Shown here: positions 18,709-27,317 of the stretch, piece after piece
How the letters are laid out: each line of letters opens with the position of its first letter
How positions within the stretch are numbered: position 1 is the first letter of the stretch
Notes under the pieces: model-generated
Told to the model about the DNA's origin: nothing
What the model saw: the letters and a program-made list of their open reading frames with translations, nothing else
The model's database searches: none
Source: JAAYED01 sp040772225
GTDB lineage: Bacteria > Chloroflexota > Anaerolineae > UBA1429
Assembly (NCBI GenBank): GCA_040772225.1
Contig: JAXGYO010000002.1
Coordinates: 2,046,001-2,110,000, forward strand
Direction of reading: 5' to 3'
DNA length: 64,000 nucleotides
Translations under genes and position numbers: made by a program

Positions 18709-20106
18709 ATGGCAGATCAGGCCGCGGAGGTCACGCGCTCTCTCCTTTCAACGCTGTTCGCGCCGGCGACAGGACTCCGCACCCCGGACACGGACGGCGG
18801 TCAGGCCGGCATCGCAGCCCGGCTGTGGGATGGCTCACGCTGGCCCGATGACCGCCCGGCGCCGCGTAAGGGCCCGTCGCCGCGTAAGGGCCCGTCGCCG
18901 CGGGCCACGCTGGTGCTCAAGCATCCCGGCGCGCTGCGCGCCATGTTCCTCTCCGGCACCGAGCTGCGCCTCTCGGAGGCTTACCTCTATGACGATTTCG
19001 ACGTGGAGGGCGACCTGGAGTACGCCATCGCCTCGGCTGCGGCCATCCCGGCGCGCTACGCCTCTCTGGGGGCGCGGCTGAGCCTGGCTCGCCAACTGCT
19101 GCGCTTGCCTGCCCGCACCACCGAGGCACGAGAGGTCGGCGGACGTGGCGCTGCGTCCCTGCGTGGCCGCAAGCATTCCGTTCAGCGAGACCGCGACGCG
19201 ATCGCCTACCACTATGATGTCTCCAACGCATTTTACCGGCTGTTTCTGGATGAGCGCATGGTCTATTCCTGTGCCTACTTTCAGGATCCCAGCGACGCCC
19301 TGGACGCAGCGCAGGTCGCCAAGTTGGACCTGATCTGCCGCAAGCTGCGCCTCCAGCCAGGCCAGCGCCTGCTGGATGTGGGTTGCGGCTGGGGAGGGCT
19401 GGTGATGCATGCCGCGCGGCACTATGGCGTGGATGCCACCGGCATCACGCTGAGCGAGCAGCAGGTGCGCCTGGCGAGCGAGCGCATCCAGGACGCCGGG
19501 CTGGGGGATCGCGCACGGGTCAGGCTGCAGGACTATCGCGAGGTCGACCGCTCACAGCCCTATGATGCGCTGGTCAGCGTGGGGATGTTTGAGCATGTGG
19601 GGCGTGACCTGCTGCCCACCTACTTTGAACAGGCGCTCTCCCTGGTGCGGCCCGGCGGGGTGTTCCTTAACCATGGCATCGCCCAGGGCTGGGCGGTGCA
19701 GGAGCCAGGCACCCACGCCCGGGTGGCGCCGCGCACCGGCGGGCGCAGCTTTAGCGACGCCTATGTCTTTCCCGACGGCGAGCTGCTGCCCGTGGGCGAT
19801 ACCCTGCGCTATGCGGAGCAGGCGGGCTGGGAGGTGCGCGATGTGGAGAGCCTGCGCGAGCACTATGCCATAACCCTGCGCCACTGGGTGCGCCGGCTGG
19901 AGGCGCACCACGCGGAGGCGCTGCGCCACGTCTCCGAGCCCACCTACCGGGTCTGGCGCCTGTTCATGGCCGGCTCGGCGGCGGGATTTACCAACGGGAG
20001 GCTCAGCATCTTTCAGACGCTGCTGGCCCGGGCGGACGCGCGCGGCCACGCTAACCTGCCGCTGACGCGCGAGGACTGGTACGGGCAGGGCGGCGCGATA
20101 GCGTAA
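18709..20106 (+). CDS. cfa: Cyclopropane-fatty-acyl-phospholipid synthase family methyltransferase
   Basis: A 465-aa protein; ATG at 18709 has GGGAGGTG upstream, while earlier in-frame starts lack one. After an N-terminal region (LVLKHPGALRAMF, typical of CFA synthases) comes IAYHYDVSNAFYRLFLDERMVYSCAYF, shown here by its core HYDVSNAFYRLFLDERMVYS, then the SAM-binding motif LLDVGCGWGGLVMHAA and ISVGMFEHVG-like VSVGMFEHVG. These residues match enzymes that add a methylene across the double bond of membrane phospholipid acyl chains. Residues 53-64 contain the duplicated hexapeptide RKGPSP, from an 18-bp tandem DNA repeat in an apparent linker. Alternative: a related fatty-acid methyltransferase. 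Confidence 0.92.
   Translation: MADQAAEVTRSLLSTLFAPATGLRTPDTDGGQAGIAARLWDGSRWPDDRPAPRKGPSPRKGPSPRATLVLKHPGALRAMFLSGTELRLSEAYLYDDFDVEGDLEYAIASAAAIPARYASLGARLSLARQLLRLPARTTEAREVGGRGAASLRGRKHSVQRDRDAIAYHYDVSNAFYRLFLDERMVYSCAYFQDPSDALDAAQVAKLDLICRKLRLQPGQRLLDVGCGWGGLVMHAARHYGVDATGITLSEQQVRLASERIQDAGLGDRARVRLQDYREVDRSQPYDALVSVGMFEHVGRDLLPTYFEQALSLVRPGGVFLNHGIAQGWAVQEPGTHARVAPRTGGRSFSDAYVFPDGELLPVGDTLRYAEQAGWEVRDVESLREHYAITLRHWVRRLEAHHAEALRHVSEPTYRVWRLFMAGSAAGFTNGRLSIFQTLLARADARGHANLPLTREDWYGQGGAIA
18865..18900 (+). repeat. 18-bp perfect tandem duplication inside the cfa-like gene
   Basis: CGTAAGGGCCCGTCGCCG occurs twice head to tail (18865-18882, 18883-18900), giving RKGPSP twice in the protein's N-terminal region. 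Same unit length as the duplication in the APH-like gene at 12433. Confidence 0.95.
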
Positions 20107-20248
20107 GCGCAATCGTGCGGATTTGGCGTCGCCGGGGGAGCTGCCTACACTTTCGGCACGCGTGATGAGGCGCGTCACGGATGATGATTCTATCTCTGCT
20201 CTGAGCGGCTCAATGGCGAGCCACTCATCAGAACTGCAAACGATAGGG

Positions 20249-20278
20249 CGCACCGCAGGAGGAAACTCTTGCGGTGCG
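20249..20278. terminator. Hairpin between convergent genes
   Basis: CGCACCGCA pairs perfectly with TGCGGTGCG over a 12-nt loop. It sits between the stops of the cfa-like gene (+) and the oxidoreductase (-). There is no U-tract, so a terminator role for either gene is only likely from position. Confidence 0.4.
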
Positions 20279-20300
20279 TCTGTCGTTGTCTGTGGAAACC

Positions 20301-21794
20301 TCACGCCTCTGTCGTCACAAACCGCCGCCCGTCGGCCTTGCAGAGCTGGGCGATGACGCGCCGGCCCATGGCGGTCACGTTGGGCAGGCCCAGGCCGCCC
20401 GCCCACTGCCCCACCATGTAGAACCCGGCCAGCCCCGGCAGCGTCCGGCTCAGCCCCTTGCCGGAGAAGGCATCCAGCATCGACTGGTTGGGCACGGGCC
20501 AGGCCTGATACCCAAGATAGCTCCCCGTGTAGCGCTCGGTGGTGAGCGGCGTGGCCACATCGGTGACCTCCACCTGATCGCGCAAACCCGGCCAGCGGCG
20601 CTCCAGACAGTCGATCACCCTCTCAGCGGCGTGACGCTTGGCGGCGCGGTAGTCGGCGGGGGAGAACTGCTTCCAGTAGTCGTACGAGGTGGTCAGCCCC
20701 ACCTGCAGGGCCGTGCAGCCGGCCGGGGCGGTCTCGGGCGCAAAGGCATAGTTCTCGATGAAAAGACGGTCCCGCCTGACCCCCGCGATCTCGACCGGCT
20801 CAGGCAGCCAGAGCACCAGGGCGTGCGGCTCATCGGAGAGGTCGCGCGCCACGCCCAGCGAGATGTGCAGAGCCATCTCCATCTGTTTCGGGGGATGGGA
20901 ATAGTAGCGGGCGATGCGCTCGTCGATATAGCGCCCGCCCAGCATGTCATAGATCGTCGTGCGCCCGTCGGCATTGGAGATCACGACGTCGGCGCGCTGC
21001 TCGCTGCCATCGGCCAGGCGCACGCCGGCGGCTCGATCGTCCTCGACGACGATGCCATTCACGCGGGAGCCGTAGCGGATCTCGCCTCCGAGCGCGGTGA
21101 AACGGTCCGCCATGGAGGAGGCAAAGGCGCTCGAGCCGCCCGCGGGCCAGCCGAAATCGCCCGAGGCGCAGCTTGCCAGGAACATGAGTCCGACCACGGC
21201 GGGGATGTTCTCGAAATCGTACTGGATCTGACCCACGGCTCGCGCCAGAAAGGGATCGGAAAAGCGGGCGCCGAACTGCTCCAGGGTCAGCTCGCCCCAC
21301 CGGCCCATCAGCCCCATGTAGGGCAGTGCGCTCAACATCTCCCAGGGGCGCGCCAGCAACAGGTCCATCATGCTCATCTGCGTCAGGCGGCGCGCCGCAC
21401 CGATAAAGGTATCAATCCGGGTGCTGTCCTGGGGGGAGAGGGCATGCATGTGCTCCAGGAGGCGGTCCAGATCCGTGTACATCGTCAGGCGGCGGCCTGC
21501 GGGGTCCTCGATGGCGATCAGTTCTTCCGGGCGGTAGACGTCCCGCGGCATGACCCCCAGCTCGCGCCACATGCGGTACATGCGCAAGTCGGGCCGGCAG
21601 CCCGCCAGGTGATGTATGCAGCCATCAAAGGTGTACCCCTTGCGCTCCCAGGAGGTGCAGACGCCACCGGGGAGGGTGTGCATCTCGTGGATCGTTGTCT
21701 GGTAGCCATTCATGCGCGCGTAGCAGCCGGCGGCCAGCCCGCCGATGCCTGCGCCGATGATGATCACGGAGCGCGTCTCAGATCCCTGCGCCAT
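20301..21794 (-). CDS. FAD-dependent oxidoreductase, phytoene desaturase (CrtI)-like
   Basis: A 497-aa protein; ATG at 21794 is preceded by AGGAG at 6 bp. The N-terminus has the FAD-binding beta-alpha-beta VIIIGAGIGGLAAGCYARMNG, here read by its core GAGIGGLAAG, followed by the family motif HTLPGGVCTSWERKGYTFDG. The C-terminus has the second FAD contact GFYMVGQWAGGLGLPNVTAMG. Relatives include carotenoid desaturases/isomerases and all-trans-retinol saturase-like proteins. No other carotenoid gene is adjacent, so the substrate remains unknown; a role in lipid or isoprenoid modification next to the cyclopropane synthase is a guess. Confidence 0.88.
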   Translation of the reverse strand: MAQGSETRSVIIIGAGIGGLAAGCYARMNGYQTTIHEMHTLPGGVCTSWERKGYTFDGCIHHLAGCRPDLRMYRMWRELGVMPRDVYRPEELIAIEDPAGRRLTMYTDLDRLLEHMHALSPQDSTRIDTFIGAARRLTQMSMMDLLLARPWEMLSALPYMGLMGRWGELTLEQFGARFSDPFLARAVGQIQYDFENIPAVVGLMFLASCASGDFGWPAGGSSAFASSMADRFTALGGEIRYGSRVNGIVVEDDRAAGVRLADGSEQRADVVISNADGRTTIYDMLGGRYIDERIARYYSHPPKQMEMALHISLGVARDLSDEPHALVLWLPEPVEIAGVRRDRLFIENYAFAPETAPAGCTALQVGLTTSYDYWKQFSPADYRAAKRHAAERVIDCLERRWPGLRDQVEVTDVATPLTTERYTGSYLGYQAWPVPNQSMLDAFSGKGLSRTLPGLAGFYMVGQWAGGLGLPNVTAMGRRVIAQLCKADGRRFVTTEA

Positions 21795-21903
21795 GTTGGC
21801 TCCTGTGCGGGCCGAATGTGTGGCAGGCCGTGCCCGCCACGGACAGTGCAGGCGGCCGGCGGCGGGATGCCAATACTATCACTGCTAAGGCGATCGAGCC
21901 TCG

Positions 21904-22908
21904 CTAGCGCGTACCGGCCAGACGGATCACGCCGTCCAGTGCGGCGATCAGGCTGCCCGGGTCGGCGACTCCCTGCCCGGCGATGTCATAGGCCACGCCG
22001 TGGGCGGTGGTGCCGCCCGGCACCGGCAAACCCTCAAAAAGCGTCACGCGCTCTGACATGGGCTGGAGCTTGCGGGCGATGTTGGCCTGGTCGTGAAACA
22101 TGGCGACGACGCCCTCGAACTCGCCCGCCAGGGCCCGGCCGAATACCGTGTCCGCCGGGACAGGCCCGGAGGCGGCGATCCCCTGTGCACGGGCGTCCTC
22201 TACGGCGGGCCCGATGTCGGTGATCTCCTCGGTCCCCAGCGCGCCCCCCTCGCCGCCGTGGGCGTTCAGCGCGGCCACGGCGACGCGCGGCGCGCCGCCG
22301 TCGGGCGCAGTCACGCCGGCACGTCTCATGACGCTGTCCAGCTTGGTGACAAAGCGCAGCACATTCTCGCGGGTGATCAGGTCGGCGATCTCGCGAAACG
22401 GTACGTGCTCGGCGACGGCAGTGACCCACACGCCGCGCATCAACCCCAGGATGTAGGCGTCGGGGCTGCCGGTACGCTCCGCCATGTACTCGACCTCGTC
22501 CCTGTGAGCGTGCCCGCACAGGTGAAAGGCCTCTTTGTTGAGGGGGCCGGAGACGATGCCCTGGATGGCGCCCGCCTGGGCCAGGTCGCAGGCCAGATCC
22601 AACGGGGCAAGCATCGCGCGCGAGGTCTCGAGGCTGATGGCGCCCCAGAACACCACTGGCGGCGCAGGCATCGGGGTCGGCAGCACGTCGATGGCGTCGC
22701 CGTACCGGGCCTCGTCGATGTGGGCGATCGTGCGCAGCTCGGGCGCACCGGGAACCAGTGTCGCGGCGCGGGCCATGACCGCCGGGTCGCCGATGATCAG
22801 TGGCCGGCAGCGCGCCCGCTGTGCGGGATCCATGAGGGCCTTGATGATGATCTCCGGCCCGACGCCGGCGGGGTCTCCCATGGTCAGGGCAATGATCGGG
22901 ACAGGCAT
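21904..22908 (-). CDS. pdxA: PdxA-family 4-hydroxythreonine-4-phosphate dehydrogenase
   Basis: A 334-aa protein with ATG 22908 preceded by AAAGGAG. It matches PdxA from the start (PIIALTMGDPAGVGPEIIIKAL, core GDPAGVGPE) through VSGPLNKEAFHLCGHAHRDEVEYMAE, VAALNAHGGEGG and GTTAHGVAYDIAGQGVADP. PdxA oxidises 4-phosphohydroxy-L-threonine in pyridoxal-phosphate synthesis; PdxA2-like paralogues act in D-erythronate/D-threonate catabolism. The segment that normally reads YHDQGxIPxK is FHDQANIARK here. No dtnK-like kinase or other pdx gene is nearby. The family is clear, the exact substrate is not. Confidence 0.88.
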   Translation of the reverse strand: MPVPIIALTMGDPAGVGPEIIIKALMDPAQRARCRPLIIGDPAVMARAATLVPGAPELRTIAHIDEARYGDAIDVLPTPMPAPPVVFWGAISLETSRAMLAPLDLACDLAQAGAIQGIVSGPLNKEAFHLCGHAHRDEVEYMAERTGSPDAYILGLMRGVWVTAVAEHVPFREIADLITRENVLRFVTKLDSVMRRAGVTAPDGGAPRVAVAALNAHGGEGGALGTEEITDIGPAVEDARAQGIAASGPVPADTVFGRALAGEFEGVVAMFHDQANIARKLQPMSERVTLFEGLPVPGGTTAHGVAYDIAGQGVADPGSLIAALDGVIRLAGTR

Positions 22909-23107
22909 GGCGCGGCTCCTTTCGGGCGGCGGATGTCGATAGCCTGCCGTGAAGATACCGCAGCGCCCATGCTGCGGCAAGTGGGCTACAAAGTCGTGCT
23001 TGCCCACGTTGACAGGTCCGCTGTGCACAGGTATGGTGTGCGCAGGCACGGCCGGGGAACGATGGGCCGGGCGATCGTGGGACCATCAAGTATTCGGCAG
23101 GATGGGA

Positions 23108-24031
23108 ATGAAGTTACCAGAGCTGCGCGAGTGGATTCTGAGAGCCTGGCATCGAGCGCTGGAGCTGGCGGGGCGCATCGATGAAGGCGTCTATGGCGCC
23201 GGCACCATCCTGCTGGACGCCATCCGGCAACTGCTCGCCTTTCGCACGAGCATCTCGGCGGCCGCTATCGCCTACTTTGCTCTCCTCTCCATCTTTCCGC
23301 TCACGCTCCTGAGCATCACGATCGCCAGCTATTCGCTGGGCCCCTCGGCGGACATCGCCGCGGTGATCGCGCAGCTCGAGTTCCTGGTGCCCACGCTCGG
23401 CGATCTCATGAGCGAGAACATCGCCGGCGTCATCCGCGCCCGGGGATCCGTTTCTGTCGTGGCCGTGATCGCCCTGGCCTGGAGCGCGTCGTCGCTCTTT
23501 CGGGGGCTGGGCGGGATCCTGCAGGATATCTGGCAGGCCGAGTACATTCGCCCTTTCTGGCAGCGGTATGGCATCGCTCTGACGATGATCCTGCTGCTGG
23601 TTGGGCCCCTGCTGCTGGCGGGATTGGCCGCAGGCAGCCTGCTGGCCAGCCTGATCCAGTTTCTGCCGGAGCGTTTCCAGTTTATGGCGGCGGGGCTGAA
23701 TCTGCTGCTGGCGCTGTCTCTTGATGTGCTGCTCTACTGGGCGCTGTACACTGTGATGCCTCACGGACTGGGTACCTGGCGGGACCTGCTCATCGGAGCT
23801 GTGGGTGCCGGTGTGCTCTGGGAGATCGCCAAGCGCGGTTTTGTTAACTTTGTGGGCACCTACCTGGTGCGCACCAATTTGGTATATGGCTCTGTCGCCT
23901 CAATCATCGCCTTTCTGACCTGGGCGTACCTGAGCGGGCTGATCTTGCTTTTTGGCGAGTATCTGAGCGTGGCGTGTTACCGGCACCGGGTGGGCCGAGA
24001 GGTGGATAGCGTGCTGCGGCCGGAGCGGTGA
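23108..24031 (+). CDS. YihY/BrkB-family inner membrane protein
   Basis: A 307-aa membrane protein. The ATG at 23108 (or 23102) follows GCAGGA. The family hallmark appears at residues ~45-65: AAAIAYFALLSIFPLTLLSI. About six membrane helices follow, with VALAWSASSLFRGLGGILQDIW-like sequence (core WSASSLFRGL), a WALYTVMPHG segment and the conserved VYGSVASIIAFLTWAYLSG near the end. This family (UPF0761) was once proposed as RNase BN, later disproved; its transport function is unknown. It stands alone, divergent from pdxA. Confidence 0.9.
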   Translation: MKLPELREWILRAWHRALELAGRIDEGVYGAGTILLDAIRQLLAFRTSISAAAIAYFALLSIFPLTLLSITIASYSLGPSADIAAVIAQLEFLVPTLGDLMSENIAGVIRARGSVSVVAVIALAWSASSLFRGLGGILQDIWQAEYIRPFWQRYGIALTMILLLVGPLLLAGLAAGSLLASLIQFLPERFQFMAAGLNLLLALSLDVLLYWALYTVMPHGLGTWRDLLIGAVGAGVLWEIAKRGFVNFVGTYLVRTNLVYGSVASIIAFLTWAYLSGLILLFGEYLSVACYRHRVGREVDSVLRPER

Positions 24032-24260
24032 TCCCGTGTGGGCAGTGACGGACGGCCCTCAGCGTCAGAGCCCCCTGTCCACCGGTCGCGCACGCTACGC
24101 TCGCGTACTTTAGTCGATGATTCGGCCAGTCCTCGGGATCGGTGGGGATGCGTGCGGCGCATCGAGCAATTAATCACAGTAATCCGTAGAACTATACCTG
24201 CTGATGCGCTAGAATGGGACGAACAGCCGTTGAAGAACTCCCCGGTAATAGGAGCGCCTT
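24032..24260. other. Intergenic region with no clear element
   Basis: 229 bp between the BrkB-like and MscS-like genes. A TAGAAT hexamer at 24210-24215 could be a -10 for the channel gene but no convincing -35 is seen. I find no tRNA and no repeat here. Confidence 0.5.
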
Positions 24261-25484
24261 ATGGATCCGACCGCCCTCATTGAGCAATTCGAGTCCAGGA
24301 CTCTTCTCGCCGCGTTGAGCGTCGTCGCCCTGGCAGCGATTGCCTTCGCCCTGGCACGCTTTGTCTTTGCGCGCTGGTTCATCCGCCTTAGTGACCGCAG
24401 TGCCACCCGTGTCGACGACCTCCTGGTGCGCTATCTGCGCCCTGAGCGTATGGCCTGGTTGGCGCCCCTGCTCGTTCTGTATCTCGGCGCGCGTCTTTTC
24501 CCCGAGCAGCAGGAGATCATCTCCAAAGTCGCGCTGGGCGTCATCCTCTGGCTGGTGGCGATCACCTTTATCTCGCTGCTCAGTGCCATAAACACAATAT
24601 ACGAAAGCCGGGCCGACTATTCCGGGGTGAGCATCGCCGGCTATCTCGATCTTGCCAAGCTCGTCATCGTCTTTGTGGTTGTGATCCTCAGCATCACGCT
24701 GGTAACGGACAAGTCGCCGGTGGCGCTGCTCACGGGTCTAGGAGCCATGGCTGCCGTGCTCATGCTGGTGTTCCAGGATACTATCCTGGCCCTTGTGGCC
24801 AGCATCCAGATCGCGGCTAACGGCCTGCTGCGCGAGGGCGATTGGGTGGAGGTGCCTGCCTATGATGCCAACGGCAACGTGGTCAATATCAACCTCCACA
24901 CCATCCGCGTGCGCAACTGGGACATGACCTACAGCGTGATCCCGACCAGCAAGATCATGGAGGTGTCCTTCCGCAACTGGCGCGGGATGGTGGAGAGCGG
25001 CGGGCGGCGCATCGAGCGCGCTATCCGGCTGGATCAGCTGAGTGTGACCTTTTGCAGCCTCGAGATGCTGCGTCGCCTCCAAAAGATCGACCTGATCGCC
25101 GACTGGCTGGCGGAGCGCATCGCCGCGCTGGAGGCGCACATGCAGGCGCACGCTGAGCACTATGACTGGCCGCTGGACGGCCCGCAGGTGACCAATGTCG
25201 AAGTCTTTGTTCACTACATCGAGGCCTATCTCAAGAGCCGCGATGACATTCACACTACCGGCATGGCCTTTTTGGTGCGGGTGCTGGAACCTGCGCCTAC
25301 CGGCTTGCCGGTGGAGGTCTATGTGTTCACCAGGACCACCGATTGGGTGGCCTACGAAGCCATTCAGGGGCAGATATTTAACCACTTGCTGGCGGCGGTG
25401 CGCGTCTTTGACCTGCGCGTGTTTCAGGAGCCCACGGGGCTGGACTTTGCGCGGCTGGCTGGGCCCGAGAGCCAGGTCTTCTAG
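24261..25484 (+). CDS. MscS-family mechanosensitive ion channel (YbdG-like)
   Basis: A 407-aa protein with ATG at 24261. Four or five membrane helices occupy the first ~185 residues, ending with the pore-lining helix LLTGLGAMAAVLMLVFQDTILALVASIQIAANG (core GLGAMAAVLMLVFQDTILAL), which has the Gly/Ala packing pattern of MscS TM3. The beta domain (LLREGDWVEVPAYDANGNVVNINLHTIRVRNWD, core LREGDWVEV) and FRNWRGM place it in the YbdG/MscM-like branch, which opens with osmotic downshock. The C-terminal soluble domain is long. Two small membrane protein genes follow 28 bp downstream and may be co-transcribed. Confidence 0.9.
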   Translation: MDPTALIEQFESRTLLAALSVVALAAIAFALARFVFARWFIRLSDRSATRVDDLLVRYLRPERMAWLAPLLVLYLGARLFPEQQEIISKVALGVILWLVAITFISLLSAINTIYESRADYSGVSIAGYLDLAKLVIVFVVVILSITLVTDKSPVALLTGLGAMAAVLMLVFQDTILALVASIQIAANGLLREGDWVEVPAYDANGNVVNINLHTIRVRNWDMTYSVIPTSKIMEVSFRNWRGMVESGGRRIERAIRLDQLSVTFCSLEMLRRLQKIDLIADWLAERIAALEAHMQAHAEHYDWPLDGPQVTNVEVFVHYIEAYLKSRDDIHTTGMAFLVRVLEPAPTGLPVEVYVFTRTTDWVAYEAIQGQIFNHLLAAVRVFDLRVFQEPTGLDFARLAGPESQVF

Positions 25485-25512
25485 TCTACGCGAGGGCAAA
25501 GGAAGAGTTACC

Positions 25513-25914
25513 ATGAGCGAACGTTTCAGACCGGCAAGTGCTCGTTTCGTCGTTCCGCTGGCGGTAACGGGGACAGCCCTTGCCTGGGTCACGCTGCTGG
25601 CCCCGCTGGCTAGCCCGCTCTGGGTTCTGATCCAGAGGCAGTTCTTTTTGCTGGGGCTCGTGGCTACCGCGTTGGTGCTCGCGGCGGCGCTCGTTGTCGG
25701 ACGCTGGCGTGCCCTGGCTGCGACGGCTCTGGTGGTGACGGCGCTGGTCCTGGTGATGCAGCAGGCGCTCTCTCGCGATGCTGTCTGGATGCTCTCGGTG
25801 GTATCATGGTCGCCTGTGCCGCTCCTCGTCGTGGTGGCTGCCTTTCATCTGGCGCTGCTGGCTGCGGGGTTATGTGGCCTGTTGATCGTGCGGCGGCCGG
25901 CGACATCGGCCTGA
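25513..25914 (+). CDS. Small four-helix membrane protein, first of a tandem pair
   Basis: A 133-aa protein, ATG 25513 preceded by GGAAGAG. Four hydrophobic segments span nearly its whole length. I do not recognise a family. The N-terminal VTGTALAWVTLLAPLASP matches the IAGTALIWLDLLAPLVLG of the next gene, and the last helices are also alike (VVAAFHLALLAAGLCGLLIV against VMAVYSIFVLALLALGIAG), so the two look like tandem paralogues. Position directly after an MscS channel suggests a membrane-associated accessory role; unproven. Confidence 0.7.
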   Translation: MSERFRPASARFVVPLAVTGTALAWVTLLAPLASPLWVLIQRQFFLLGLVATALVLAAALVVGRWRALAATALVVTALVLVMQQALSRDAVWMLSVVSWSPVPLLVVVAAFHLALLAAGLCGLLIVRRPATSA

Positions 25915-25969
25915 ACAGGCTGCTCCTGGGCGATGGGCGCTCGATGTATCGCCCGGAAGGAGGGTGAAT

Positions 25970-26414
25970 ATGGACAAGCGCGATACCCTGGCGCGCATTC
26001 TGGCCATCGCCGGAACTGCTCTCATCTGGCTGGATCTTTTGGCCCCTCTAGTGTTGGGCCTGTTGTCGCTCATCTTCTGGCAGAGGTTCCGTTTTGATTT
26101 TCTGATGCCTGCAGAGCTGTTCATGTTGGGGTTGCTCGGACGGTTGCTCTTGCTATGGATCGCGCTCCGCGCTCGTCACTTGCGTGCCGAGGTCACCTGG
26201 TCGCTGGGGGTCGCGGTGGCGGCGCTCGTGGGTACTCGGGGGATCGCCGTCATCACCGGGTTTGGCCGACGGCGCCCACGCGCCGGAGGGGTGGCGGCTT
26301 GTGGCGGTGATGGCGGTCTATAGCATCTTTGTGCTCGCGCTGCTCGCGCTGGGGATCGCTGGGATTCGGCTATGCCGGCTACTCAGGGGAAGCACATCTC
26401 AGGCTGCGGAATAG
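25970..26414 (+). pseudogene. Small membrane protein, second of the pair, frameshifted
   Basis: Begins at ATG 25970 behind a strong GGAAGGAGGGTG. The frame gives three membrane helices to ...GIAVITG, then at about 26258-26263 (CACCGGGTTTGGCC) it runs into non-membrane, Arg/Gly-rich residues and stops near 26323. Reading one base later (skipping a T of GGGTTTGG) restores LADGAHAPEGWRLVAVMAVY and a fourth helix with a charged end, stopping at 26414. The restored protein would be about 147 aa and parallels its upstream neighbour. Either a genuine frameshift mutation or a one-base sequence error. Confidence 0.7.
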
Positions 26415-26459
26415 CGTTCGAATCATCTTGTCCGGCTGTAGCATGTGAGGAGGGAGCAG

Positions 26460-27020
26460 ATGGCACGCGTGCTGGTCGCCTATGTAACGCATTCGGGATC
26501 GACAGCGGAGGTCGCGGCGGCGATCGGCGAGGAACTGGAGGCGCGAGGGTATGAGGTCACGGTCTCGCCTGCGTCAGAGGCCAGGGCTGTGGCCGCATAT
26601 GACGCCGTGGTGGCCGGCGGGCTGCTCTATCGCTTTGGCTGGCATCCCGAGATGGTCCGTTTTCTGCAAGAGCACCAACCCGAGTTGAAGAGCAGGCCCG
26701 TAGCGCTCTTTGCCACCGGGCTGCGGCCTGCTACCGCCACGGACGGGGAGGGGATGCCCTGTCCGGTGTACGTCTACGAGGTGCCCGAAACAGAGTCCGC
26801 GCAGACGCTGGCGGCCTCACTCAAGAATGCCCTGCCCGTTATCGAGGCCCTTCGTCCGCGCTCGCTGGCCTACTTTCGTGGCAAGGTCGATCCCGCGGTT
26901 CTGTGGTGGCCAGAGAGGCTGGTGATGTGGATCATTATGCGGATCTCCAGGATGCAGCCCGGCGACTATCGCGACTGGGATGCCATCCGCGCCTGGGCCC
27001 GGGGGCTGGAGTTGGAATAG
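26460..27020 (+). CDS. Flavodoxin-domain protein (HemG-like)
   Basis: A 186-aa protein; ATG 26460 follows GAGGAGGGAGC. VLVAYVTHSGSTAEVAAAIGEEL is the FMN phosphate-binding loop of the flavodoxin fold (core THSGSTAEVA), and AYDAVVAGGLLYRFGWHPEMV is the second flavin loop. Similar single-domain proteins include menaquinone-dependent protoporphyrinogen oxidase HemG and others of unknown role. No heme genes are nearby, so the HemG function should not be assumed. Soluble or membrane-peripheral. Confidence 0.85.
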   Translation: MARVLVAYVTHSGSTAEVAAAIGEELEARGYEVTVSPASEARAVAAYDAVVAGGLLYRFGWHPEMVRFLQEHQPELKSRPVALFATGLRPATATDGEGMPCPVYVYEVPETESAQTLAASLKNALPVIEALRPRSLAYFRGKVDPAVLWWPERLVMWIIMRISRMQPGDYRDWDAIRAWARGLELE

Positions 27021-27317
27021 CCACGGGGCTGCCCCCTGGCTCCTGGCACGCTGGCCGCTGATGGCGAGCGCCCGGCGGGATGCTGACGCGATCAGGTGTG
27101 CTCGCGGTGATCAAGCCGGATTCTATTCATCTCGTGAGTAACTTTAGTTCATCACGTGAATGAACGCGCGGCATGAACGGGACTTGGGAGGCATCTGGCG
27201 GCACCTGAGCGTTTCGATGCCCGCTATTTCGCGGATCAAGCCTTTCGCCCCAGGCTGCTCTGCTGGCCGGCAGGGCCGCGGTCTGCGCGGCACGCCCCGT
27301 CTGGCACCAGTCGTGCC
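27021..27317. other. Intergenic region between flavodoxin and abiEii
   Basis: 297 bp with lower GC around 27120-27170, where TTCATCACGTGAATGAA forms an imperfect palindrome around CACGTG. No gene, tRNA or U-tract terminator is evident. It lies downstream of abiEii and may be the edge of the transferred toxin-antitoxin segment. Confidence 0.4.

Noticed and set aside
20274..22223. Plus-strand frame of 649 codons opposite the CrtI-like gene
   Set aside because: The minus strand has the GAGIGGL FAD motif and family-wide match; the plus frame is a high-GC shadow.
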